Source: Planctomycetes bacterium UBA1146 (GTDB taxonomy: Bacteria > Planctomycetota > UBA8108 > UBA1146). Taken from it: 64,000 nucleotides of DNA. The stretch spans positions 12,854 through 76,853 of the forward strand of contig DCAA01000043.1 of the NCBI GenBank assembly GCA_002311345.1, given 5' to 3'. The position numbers and the translations under genes are program-made. The notes beneath the pieces were generated by a model. That model ran no database searches. It saw only the letters and a list, made by a program, of their open reading frames with translations, and was not told where the DNA came from. Positions 15,701 to 23,373 of this stretch are shown in pieces. Position 1 is the first letter of the stretch. Each line of letters starts with the position of its first letter.

Positions 15701-18577
15701 ATGACCGAGAAGAACCAGGATTCGCTTTGGGATGCGATGGGCAAGGTTGGCTTCCGCAGTGGTCCCTCCGCCGCCGCAGAGGGAGAGGACCTGTGCCAGA
15801 TTCCCGATGCGGGAAACCTCAAGAACCACCCCTATGTTTCCTTTCTCCATCGGCTCGAGAAACCAGGGCGTTACACCGGAGGTGAACTTCACTCGGTCAA
15901 GAAGCAAGAAGCAGAACTAAGTTTCTTGCTGGCATTTCCCGATGTTTACGAGATCGGGATGAGCCACCTTGGCTTCAAGATCCTCTATTCACACCTCAAC
16001 GATCTGGAGGGGGTAAGAGCTGAGCGGGTCTACGCTCCGTGGGTCGATTGTGAGAAAGAGTTGCGTGATCGAGGGCTTCCTCTGGTGAGCCTCGAATCAT
16101 GGCAACCGATGAACGCCTTCGACGTGGTCGGATTCTCGCTCCAGTATGAACTCACTTTCACCAATGTCCTGACGATGCTCGATCTGGGAGGGATTCCGAT
16201 CCGGTCCGAGGATCGAGACGATGATTGTCCCCTGGTGATGGCGGGGGGACCGGTTGCCTTTCAGCCGGAGCCGCTGAGTGCCTTCATCGATGCGTTCCTG
16301 ATCGGGGATGGCGAGGGGTTCTTCCATGCCGTTGTAAAGCGATGGCGCGAACTGAAGGACCAAGGGGTCGATCGTCGCGAGCGGCTCATCCACATCAGCC
16401 AACTGGCTGGAGTTTACGTCCCTTCGCTCTACAGCACCAAGATAGAGCCCCTCACCGGAGTGACAGTGGTCGATGCTCCTCTCGATGACCGTGTTCCAGA
16501 ACGTGTGTCCAGGGCGCACGTTAAAGATCTGGGAGAGTTTCCCTTCCCTTCTCGTTCACCGGTTCCCAATACCGAGGTGGTGTTCGACCGAGTGAGCATC
16601 GAGGTGGCACGAGGATGCACCGAGGGGTGCCGCTTCTGTCAGGCAGGGATGATCTACCGCCCGGTCAGGGAAAGATCCCCGGAGGAGATCCAGGATACGG
16701 TGCGTGACGCGATTCGTTGCGGCGGATTCGACGAGGTTTCCCTGACCAGCCTTTCCACTGCCGATTACAGTGCCATTGAACCTCTCGTGAAAAAGGTGAT
16801 GCCGGAACTTCGCGACAAGAACATCTCCCTTTCCGTCTCGTCGCTGAGGGCTTATGGCCTCACTGATGCGATGCTCGATGAAATGGCTACCGTACGAAAC
16901 ACCTCCTTGACCTTTGCTCCGGAAGCGGGAACCCAGCGGATGCGGGATGTGGTCAACAAGAACATTTCCGAACAGGACATCGCCAAGAGCGCCCACCGGA
17001 TCTTCTCGCGTGGTTGGCGCAAGATGAAGTTGTACTTCATGATCGGGCTTCCGACCGAGGAAGAAGCGGACGTAAGGGGGATTGCGGATCTCGGTAAGAG
17101 GATGCTTTCCATCGCCCAGGAGTACCTCCCGAAGGGGCGGGCGAATGTCACCATTTCCGTCTCCAGCCATATTCCGAAACCGTTCACTCCCTTCCAGTGG
17201 GCAGCGATGGATGACATTCCAGAGATCGAGAAAAAGCAGCAAGCACTGAGAAAATGGACCAGGGCTCCAGGACTGACTTTCCGCTGGCACGATCCAACTA
17301 CCAGCCACATCGAGGGGATCCTGAGTCGTGGTGATCGAGTCCTGTGTGACGTGGTCGAAACCGCATGGCGCAATGGTGCTCGATTCGATGGCTGGTCCGA
17401 CCGACTCCGATTCGACCTCTGGATGGAGGCGATCGAGGAGCATCAGATCGATCGATACCGTTATCTTGGCACCATTCCGATCGATGCTCGCCTTCCCTGG
17501 GACCACATCGATTGCGGTGTTGAACACAAGTTTCTGGTCAAGGAATACCAGAAGTCGCTCAAGGATCGAACCTCCCACCCTTGTGGTAAGCCCGGGCGAA
17601 AGTTGACGCATTACAACAATCTGGAGGATGCGACCGCGGACAAGCGGCGACTCGTTTGTTACGACTGCGGGATCGTCTGCGATCTTGCCCGGATGAAGGA
17701 AGAGCGCATCGAGTCCCTCGAGTATCTCGATGCGCATCGAGATGAGGCTCAGGCCTCTTCACAGACCGATGCGAGTGTAGAACTGGTACGCGAGCAGTCG
17801 AGGGAGCGCTTCTTCGCACGGAAGAACCACACTCTTCCACCCGTGAGGAAGGAACTCGATCGTCCCAGTTTCTCCTACCGGGTTCGATATGCGAAGGTGG
17901 GAACGGCTCGTTTCATGGGTCATCTCGACCTGAACAGGATGTTTCCCCGGGCGATCCGTCGCGCCGGGTTTTCGCCGTCCTATTCGCAGGGTTTTCATCC
18001 GATTCCACGGATGGCGTTTGGTCCTCCGTTGCGCCTGGGGATGGCAGGACTCTCGGAGGTGGTGGATCTGCGCCTGCAGCAGCAGGTCGATCCAGAATCT
18101 CTCCATGCGGCACTCGCGGCCCAGTGCCCCGAAGGGGTTGAACTCCGTTCGATTCATGTCGTCGGCAAGGATGCTCCCAAGTTGTCTGCTGTCACCAGCT
18201 GGGCAGATGTCTTCATTCTGCTCCCCCGGGAGTCGGCCGTGGGTATTCGTCCGGATGCGATCGATCAGTTGCTCGCTGAGTCCGAGATCATCGTCGAGAG
18301 GAGAACCAAGAAGGGCAAGTTCAAGACCATCGATATCCGACCCGGGATCGACGGTATTTCCTGGGTCGAGGAGGTCCCTGCGGATGCAGCCGGGCTGATG
18401 TCATTGCGCGAGGATGAACGAATGCTTCAGATGAGGATCTGCCTCCAGGGAGAGCATCCGGCAAAACCGGAGGAGATCCTGTTGAGGCTCTTTGAAGGCA
18501 CCATTCCGACCGGTACCCAGGTGATTCGAAGACGACTACTCCCAAGTCCTACCCCGACACTGGCGATATCCGTTTGA
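15701..18577 (+). CDS. B12-binding-type radical SAM protein fused to a DUF2344 (TIGR03936) domain
   Basis: A 958-residue fusion. The N-terminal two thirds matches the TIGR03960 radical SAM family: the cobalamin-fold-like start ('LAFPDVYEIGMSHLGFKILYSHLN') and the iron-sulfur motif 'ARGCTEGCRFCQAGMIYRPVRERSPEEI', with Cys at about 306, 310 and 313. From about residue 720 a second domain begins ('YRVRYAKVGTARFMGHLDLNRMFPRAIRRAGFSPSYSQGFHP'), the TIGR03936/DUF2344 domain. In many bacteria the two parts are adjacent genes near rng/rne and rplU; here they are one chain. The exact reaction is not established. ATG 15701 with GAGAGGGAG upstream. It overlaps the next gene region. Confidence 0.88.
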   Translation: MTEKNQDSLWDAMGKVGFRSGPSAAAEGEDLCQIPDAGNLKNHPYVSFLHRLEKPGRYTGGELHSVKKQEAELSFLLAFPDVYEIGMSHLGFKILYSHLNDLEGVRAERVYAPWVDCEKELRDRGLPLVSLESWQPMNAFDVVGFSLQYELTFTNVLTMLDLGGIPIRSEDRDDDCPLVMAGGPVAFQPEPLSAFIDAFLIGDGEGFFHAVVKRWRELKDQGVDRRERLIHISQLAGVYVPSLYSTKIEPLTGVTVVDAPLDDRVPERVSRAHVKDLGEFPFPSRSPVPNTEVVFDRVSIEVARGCTEGCRFCQAGMIYRPVRERSPEEIQDTVRDAIRCGGFDEVSLTSLSTADYSAIEPLVKKVMPELRDKNISLSVSSLRAYGLTDAMLDEMATVRNTSLTFAPEAGTQRMRDVVNKNISEQDIAKSAHRIFSRGWRKMKLYFMIGLPTEEEADVRGIADLGKRMLSIAQEYLPKGRANVTISVSSHIPKPFTPFQWAAMDDIPEIEKKQQALRKWTRAPGLTFRWHDPTTSHIEGILSRGDRVLCDVVETAWRNGARFDGWSDRLRFDLWMEAIEEHQIDRYRYLGTIPIDARLPWDHIDCGVEHKFLVKEYQKSLKDRTSHPCGKPGRKLTHYNNLEDATADKRRLVCYDCGIVCDLARMKEERIESLEYLDAHRDEAQASSQTDASVELVREQSRERFFARKNHTLPPVRKELDRPSFSYRVRYAKVGTARFMGHLDLNRMFPRAIRRAGFSPSYSQGFHPIPRMAFGPPLRLGMAGLSEVVDLRLQQQVDPESLHAALAAQCPEGVELRSIHVVGKDAPKLSAVTSWADVFILLPRESAVGIRPDAIDQLLAESEIIVERRTKKGKFKTIDIRPGIDGISWVEEVPADAAGLMSLREDERMLQMRICLQGEHPAKPEEILLRLFEGTIPTGTQVIRRRLLPSPTPTLAISV

Positions 18578-18594
18578 CGAGGAGAGAGGGCATC

Positions 18595-19449
18595 TTGGAG
18601 CTTGCACCTGACAAGAGAATCGTAGAACTGCAGATGCTGATCGAGATAGCTCTGCGGGCAGCCCGTGTAGCCGGTGAGATCTCCAGAAGGCATTTTCTCG
18701 ATCACAATTTGGCCGTCGATTCGAAAGAGGACGGGACACCTGTCACCAGCGCAGACCGGCAGGCAGAAGAGGCGATGCGAGAAATCCTCCGCCAGGGTGC
18801 TCCTGAGCTGGGGATCTTCGGGGAAGAATATGGGCACGAAGGGGACTTGCACGATCGCTGGATAATCGACCCGATCGATGGCACCCAGAACTTCATCGAT
18901 GGTGTGCCTCACTTCGCAGCTCTCATCGGTCTTCAACTGGAAGGTCAGTCAGTACTCGGGGTGGTCCATTGTTCGGTGCTGGGGTCTCAGGAGGGTGCAC
19001 CGGAGCAACTCGGGCAAAGTTGGTGGGGGGGACCGGGAGTCGGTGCCTGGAAGGGACCGGGGACGACATCGGAATCGGTCCGCGCTCGGCAACTTCAAAG
19101 TCGTCCCTGCTCGAGACTCGAGGATGCATTCATCTGTCACGGTGGTTTGAAGCACATCCAGGATTCTGGCTTGTGGGACCCTTTTACGGAGATCATCGCA
19201 TCATCGAGAAGGAGCCGTGGCTACGGCGACTGGATGGGGCACATGTTGGTTGCCGAAGGGGTCTGCGACGGGATGGTCGATCCTCGCGTGGCGCTCTACG
19301 ACCTCGCCGCTGTCGAGCCAATCTTGCTTGCAGCGGGAGCAGTTCTCATCGCCAGTGAACCACTTCCACTCCAGGACGGATTCCTCGGGCAGGCGGTCTC
19401 CGGTACGGCTTCCATCGCCAGCGATCTGGCGCAGAGACTCGATTTCTGA
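18595..19449 (+). CDS. inositol-monophosphatase-family phosphatase (HisN-like)
   Basis: A 284-residue Mg-dependent phosphatase. Motif 'GIFGEEYG' supplies the catalytic Glu, 'WIIDPIDGTQNFIDG' supplies the two metal-binding Asp residues, and 'GYGDWMGHMLVAEGVCDGMVDPRVALYDLAAVEPI' is the C-terminal metal/substrate block. 'YDLAA' replaces the more usual WDxAA, and the length fits histidinol-phosphatase (HisN) and inositol-phosphatase groups equally; substrate not decided. Start TTG 18595 was preferred because AGGAG and GAGAGGG lie just upstream; TTG 18574, overlapping the previous stop, is the alternative. Confidence 0.85.
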   Translation: MELAPDKRIVELQMLIEIALRAARVAGEISRRHFLDHNLAVDSKEDGTPVTSADRQAEEAMREILRQGAPELGIFGEEYGHEGDLHDRWIIDPIDGTQNFIDGVPHFAALIGLQLEGQSVLGVVHCSVLGSQEGAPEQLGQSWWGGPGVGAWKGPGTTSESVRARQLQSRPCSRLEDAFICHGGLKHIQDSGLWDPFTEIIASSRRSRGYGDWMGHMLVAEGVCDGMVDPRVALYDLAAVEPILLAAGAVLIASEPLPLQDGFLGQAVSGTASIASDLAQRLDF

Positions 19450-19524
19450 TCGAGACTGCCCGGCGACAACTTCTATCTGGTGAGTCCAGCTTCTAGTTGC
19501 TGAGTCCTGCTGGAGTTCGACCGA

Positions 19525-19758
19525 CTAGGCTCCGTCTTCGCCGATCGCCTCGACGGGGCATTCTTCCTTCGCCTGCACACACAGTTCCTCTTCCTCGGGG
19601 GATGTCGGTTGCTTGAAGATGTAGGAATAGCCCTCGTCTTCATTGGCCCGGAAGTTGTCCGGTGCCGTGGTGCGACACAGGTCGCAGTCGATACATTCTT
19701 CGTCGACGTACCATTTGCCGGGTATGTTGCTCTCGACCTTGTTTGCAGGATCTGCCAT
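19525..19758 (-). CDS. small single-cluster [4Fe-4S] ferredoxin
   Basis: A 77-residue acidic ferredoxin of the Bacillus type. 'VDEECIDCDLCRTTAPDNF' gives Cys22, Cys25 and Cys28, and 'EECPVEAIGED' gives Cys67 as the fourth ligand; one further Cys60 is spare. Only one CxxCxxC set is present, so it should carry one cluster and act as a one-electron carrier in the cytosol. ATG 19758 with AGGAG upstream. It stands alone between the phosphatase and mqnD, facing left. Confidence 0.9.
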   Translation of the reverse strand: MADPANKVESNIPGKWYVDEECIDCDLCRTTAPDNFRANEDEGYSYIFKQPTSPEEEELCVQAKEECPVEAIGEDGA

Positions 19759-19833
19759 CAGATATCTCCTATTTGACCGTCGAACGGGATCGGCTGAAAA
19801 CGTCCACCTCCAGCACGGTCCCGTACTCCTCTA

Positions 19834-19861
19834 AGGATAGAGTTCTATCAGGTTACTGCAA
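19834..19861 (-). promoter_or_regulatory. weak candidate promoter for the ferredoxin gene
   Basis: On the minus strand TTGCAG, a 16-base spacer and TATCCT lie about 75 bases before the ferredoxin ATG. Both hexamers are imperfect, so this is only a suggestion based on position. Confidence 0.25.
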
Positions 19862-20003
19862 GTAATCCGGGATCCACCTCCGGTAGCCCAGGGGCATGGA
19901 AGCGGCTATTCTCGACTCTTGCGGCTTCCGGGCGCAACCTCGGAGAGGCTTCGGATTCTCACGGTGGCCGAAACTGGTCGAAATGGTGGCGAAAGGAGTT
20001 CCC

Positions 20004-20834
20004 TTGAGGGTCGTCATCGCACACAGCCCCGATTCCGATGATGCGTTCATGCATTTCGCCATCGGTGAGGGCAAGGTGGATACCGGAGACTATCAATTCG
20101 ATCACGTGATGGCGGATATCGAGACCCTCAATCGCCATGCTGTCGAGGGTCGTCACGAAGTGACCGCCATCTCCATCCACGCCTATGCCCATCTCGCCGA
20201 CCGCTATGCGCTGCTGAACCATGGCGCCAGCATGGGAGAAGGGTACGGCCCGGTGCTGATCGCACGCGAACCGATGGAGAGGGAAGAACTGCAAGCTTGC
20301 ACCATTGCAGTTCCTGGAGAGTGGACCAGCGCAACTCTGGCGCTGAAACTGTGGCTGCCACTGGCGATTACCGAGGTGGTGCAATTCGATGAGATCATGC
20401 AGAGAATCGATTCTGGCGAATACCAGGCAGGAGTGATCATCCACGAGGGGCAGGTCACCTATGCCGATGAGGGTTTTCACTGTGTGGTCGACCTGGGGCA
20501 GTGGTGGGCAAAAACCCAGAATGGACTCCCCTTACCCCTGGGAGGCAATGCCATCCGCAGGGATCTCGGTGAGGATCATATCCGCGAGATATCCCGTATC
20601 TTGCGAGATAGCATCGCTTATGCGTTGGAACATCGCCAAGAGGCTCTCCAGTATGCCGAGAAGTTCAACCGCGGGTTGACTCGAGAACAGACCGATCGAT
20701 TTGTCGGGATGTATGTCAACCAGAGAACGCTAGATTACGGGGTTGATGGTCGCGAGGCGGTATGTCGTTTTCTGCGCATGGGCGCGGGGGCCGGCGAAGT
20801 TCCGGAGGTTTCCGAACCGGAATTCATCGTCTGA
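20004..20834 (+). CDS. mqnD: 1,4-dihydroxy-6-naphthoate synthase MqnD (futalosine menaquinone pathway)
   Basis: A 276-residue protein of the MqnD family, with a periplasmic-binding-protein-like fold used as a cytosolic lyase. It converts cyclic de-hypoxanthine futalosine to 1,4-dihydroxy-6-naphthoate. 'AHSPDSDDAFMHFAIGEGKVDTGDYQFDHVMADIETLN' (N-terminus) and 'AISIHAYAHL...LLNHGASMGEGYGP' match the family. The start was set at TTG 20004 because AAGGAG lies five bases upstream; the frame is open to 19896 but the extra residues do not resemble the family. Related MqnA is not in the window. It implies menaquinone made by the futalosine route. Confidence 0.87.
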   Translation: MRVVIAHSPDSDDAFMHFAIGEGKVDTGDYQFDHVMADIETLNRHAVEGRHEVTAISIHAYAHLADRYALLNHGASMGEGYGPVLIAREPMEREELQACTIAVPGEWTSATLALKLWLPLAITEVVQFDEIMQRIDSGEYQAGVIIHEGQVTYADEGFHCVVDLGQWWAKTQNGLPLPLGGNAIRRDLGEDHIREISRILRDSIAYALEHRQEALQYAEKFNRGLTREQTDRFVGMYVNQRTLDYGVDGREAVCRFLRMGAGAGEVPEVSEPEFIV

Positions 20835-20885
20835 TCGATCTCGTTTACCCGACGTATCCCTGGAGATCCGGGGAGGGAGGTCACC

Positions 20886-22232
20886 CTGTCGGCCACCAAC
20901 GAGGAACATCTCCCACCGTGGAGTTCCATCTCCGGCTGGGCGGGCACCTGTCACTCTCGTTCTCGGGTGATTCGTTGTGCCAACTGCGCGGAAGTCCGCG
21001 CACAGGTACAAGAACCAATTCCCTGGCTGCCTCGCGGGGCGGGTTGTTCCTATGGAGATGCAGCGATTCTCGATGAAGGCAGATTGTTGCTGCTCGATGG
21101 GCCACAACGATCCTCGACCACTGTTTCCAATTCCGATTCGATCGTCGTCTCATCGGCAGAGACTCTGAGAAGGCTGCTGTCCACTCTTGCCAACGAGGGA
21201 CTCACTTTACCCGTGGTACCAGGTGTGCTTGACGCAACGGTGGGAGGTGTGCTCGCCGCAGATGCTCACGGAAAAAATCACCCGGTTCGAGGTTCCCTGC
21301 GCGATGTCACCCGGTCCATCCGACTTGTGCTTCCGAGCGGAGAAGAGGTTGAATGTGATCGGGATCGCAACCAGGACCTGTTCGAAGCCACCATCGGTGG
21401 CATGGGATTGACGGGGATGATCGTCGAGGCGCAACTGGATGTGATTGCCTATGGTGGGCCGAATGCCTCTGTCGAAGTGTTGACCACCCCTGACCTCGAG
21501 AGTTCTCTGGAACAACTTCGACAACTAGGACAACGTCAGGAACATGTTGCGGCATGGCTCGATCCAACGGCGCCTGATGATGCTTTCGGGCGGGGAATCG
21601 TCGTGGGTGGAACTGCAAATAACCATGGTGGTAACGAAAACAGGTCCTGGAATTTCTCCCGTGCATTGCCGTTTCCACCCGGCCTCGGTGGATTTCTGGG
21701 TCCAACTACTCTCCGCTGGCATAACAATTTTCGATATCGCTTTGCCGGTAGAAGTGATCGCGTCCGCTCCTGGAAACTGGAGCAATTACTGTTCCCGCTC
21801 GATCGGTGGTCGAACTGGAAGCGCATCTACCAGCCAAGGGGTTTCCATCAACATCAATCGCTGATTCCTCATAGTTGCTGCCAACAGGCGATCAAGAAAT
21901 TGCTGAAGATTGCCTGCTCAGGTGCCCTGGAACCTACCCTCGTGGTTCTCAAGTGTATGCGAAGTGGTGGTGGTTGGCTCTCCTTCCCGGAGCAGGGGAT
22001 GACCCTGACGATGGATATACGCGCCGATGAAGATTCACCCGAAATACTCCGGAGACTCGATCAGGAGGTCGCCGAGCAAGGCGGGAGGGTTTACCTGGCG
22101 AAGGACACGACCCTCACTCCGGAGTTGCTTGCACGGATGTACCCCGACCTGCCCCGTTTCCTGGAGTTGAGGCAACGGATCGATCCGGATCGAAAAATAG
22201 CATCAGATCTATCGAGAAGGCTGGACCTGTAA
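20886..22232 (+). CDS. DprE1-like FAD-dependent oxidase, probable CTG start
   Basis: A 448-residue FAD-linked oxidase. 'WLPRGAGCSYGDAAI' and 'LPVVPGVLDATVGGVLAADAHGKNHPVRGS' match the flavin-binding half of decaprenylphosphoryl-ribose 2-oxidase (DprE1), including the HGKNH hallmark, and 'DLFEATIGGMGLTGMI' continues it. DprE1 oxidises a polyprenyl-phospho-ribose on the way to arabinose; the substrate here is unknown and its usual partners (DprE2, UbiA) are absent. In-frame homology ('GWAGT...RVIRCANCAEVRAQV') extends upstream of the first GTG at 20967. The stop codon in frame is at 20832, and no ATG, GTG or TTG lies between. The CTG at 20886 has a perfect GGGAGGGAGG five bases upstream. Confidence 0.82.
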   Translation: MSATNEEHLPPWSSISGWAGTCHSRSRVIRCANCAEVRAQVQEPIPWLPRGAGCSYGDAAILDEGRLLLLDGPQRSSTTVSNSDSIVVSSAETLRRLLSTLANEGLTLPVVPGVLDATVGGVLAADAHGKNHPVRGSLRDVTRSIRLVLPSGEEVECDRDRNQDLFEATIGGMGLTGMIVEAQLDVIAYGGPNASVEVLTTPDLESSLEQLRQLGQRQEHVAAWLDPTAPDDAFGRGIVVGGTANNHGGNENRSWNFSRALPFPPGLGGFLGPTTLRWHNNFRYRFAGRSDRVRSWKLEQLLFPLDRWSNWKRIYQPRGFHQHQSLIPHSCCQQAIKKLLKIACSGALEPTLVVLKCMRSGGGWLSFPEQGMTLTMDIRADEDSPEILRRLDQEVAEQGGRVYLAKDTTLTPELLARMYPDLPRFLELRQRIDPDRKIASDLSRRLDL

Positions 22233-22369
22233 CGCAACAGGTCTGGAGCGATGCGCCAATCTTTTCGCCGTGAAGTGGTCGATTCAGGATCCTGAAGACG
22301 CTGCCGATGTCTTCCTCCCTCTCGAGAGGGTCATCTTGCTGCCGTGATTGGAATAAATCGGCGATTGAA
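22233..22369. terminator. convergent gap with three short palindromes
   Basis: Between the stops of the DprE1-like gene (+) and the lipoprotein gene (-) are TTCAGGATCCTGAA (22283-22296), CCCTCTCGAGAGGG (22317-22330) and a 5-1-5 repeat AATCGGCGATT (about 22358). Each can fold as a small hairpin and could stop transcription from either side, but none has a clear T-run. Termination is inferred from position. Confidence 0.3.
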
Positions 22370-23230
22370 TCAGAAACTGTAGGAAATACCGATCTCCAGC
22401 AATTCCAGTTGCAGATCGATTTCAGTTGGCCTTCCGGCTTGTTCGCCGATCACCTTCACGGAGTGATTTCGGGCACCCAGGAACAACTCCCAGTCCTGTG
22501 TGGGAGTCCAACTGATCCTGATCTGACCATCGATGCATTCTGTCTCGTAATCTGTGACCTCGGAGAGGGGCAAGAAAGTAAATGCGGCATCGATATTCCA
22601 GGCTGGTGATATCGGTAGGTTCGCAGCCAGGCCGAGAATCGGAGTCGGGACCACTTCGTCAATCTCGGAGAAGGTAGATGGAGTTGTGAGCGAACGAAGT
22701 TCCAGACGAAGTTCGGTCAGATTGAGTCCTGCAAGTAATCGGAGATCGAGGGGAAGAGAATCTGTCGCTTCAGGACCCGGTAGTGGAAATGCCATCATCA
22801 GCCTGGAACTGATCAGGTCCGTTTCCAGCGCGTAGGCATCGAGAGGAAGCGTTGCACCTCCCAGTGCCCCCTCGAACGTTCCTCCTCCCTTGTTGGAGAT
22901 TCCCACCCGGTCGAAGAGGAACCTCAGCGGGCCGTGATCGATCTCGACTCTGGCCGACAGCGTCAAGGAAGAGTCCGCCGCGCCGAATTTGTCAAGATCT
23001 ACCTCGGATGGAACCCCGTCCAGTTCGGTGGTGATCGAACCTTCGGGTGCAGCTCTGGCTGCGGAGATGAAGCCTTTCACATCCAATTCTTGATGGAATT
23101 TCGAGGAGATGGAACATCCAGCAAGAATGGTGACGATGCTCAACAGGGGCAGCGCCAGCCAGCCTGAAGTCCGGCCGGTTGCCTGCAACTTCTTCGGATT
23201 GGATCTGTGATTCGGTAGGAAAGCATCCAA
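22370..23230 (-). CDS. predicted outer-membrane-type lipoprotein/beta-barrel, unknown function
   Basis: A 286-residue exported protein. Signal segment ends in the lipobox LAGC (about residues 36-39). The mature part alternates polar and hydrophobic residues in many short strands ('LRLLAGLNLTELRLELRSL', 'WNIDAAFTFLPLSEV', 'WELFLGARNHSVKVI') and ends '...LLEIGISYSF', the terminal aromatic typical of outer-membrane barrels. A lipid anchor together with a barrel is unusual, so a small beta-domain is also possible. Start TTG 23230 has AAGGAG six bases upstream. Divergent from the PSD1 gene. Confidence 0.62.
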   Translation of the reverse strand: MDAFLPNHRSNPKKLQATGRTSGWLALPLLSIVTILAGCSISSKFHQELDVKGFISAARAAPEGSITTELDGVPSEVDLDKFGAADSSLTLSARVEIDHGPLRFLFDRVGISNKGGGTFEGALGGATLPLDAYALETDLISSRLMMAFPLPGPEATDSLPLDLRLLAGLNLTELRLELRSLTTPSTFSEIDEVVPTPILGLAANLPISPAWNIDAAFTFLPLSEVTDYETECIDGQIRISWTPTQDWELFLGARNHSVKVIGEQAGRPTEIDLQLELLEIGISYSF

Positions 23231-23373
23231 CGATGACTCCTTGACGCCTCGATCATCCTAGATTGTGCCCTTTCTGAAGGTCTTCGCAACAGTTGCTCGC
23301 TCGCTAGTTACGGTGCCCTTCAAAGGCTAGGATGGAGTCTGAATTGGCACACCTGAACCGGGAGGATTGCCAG

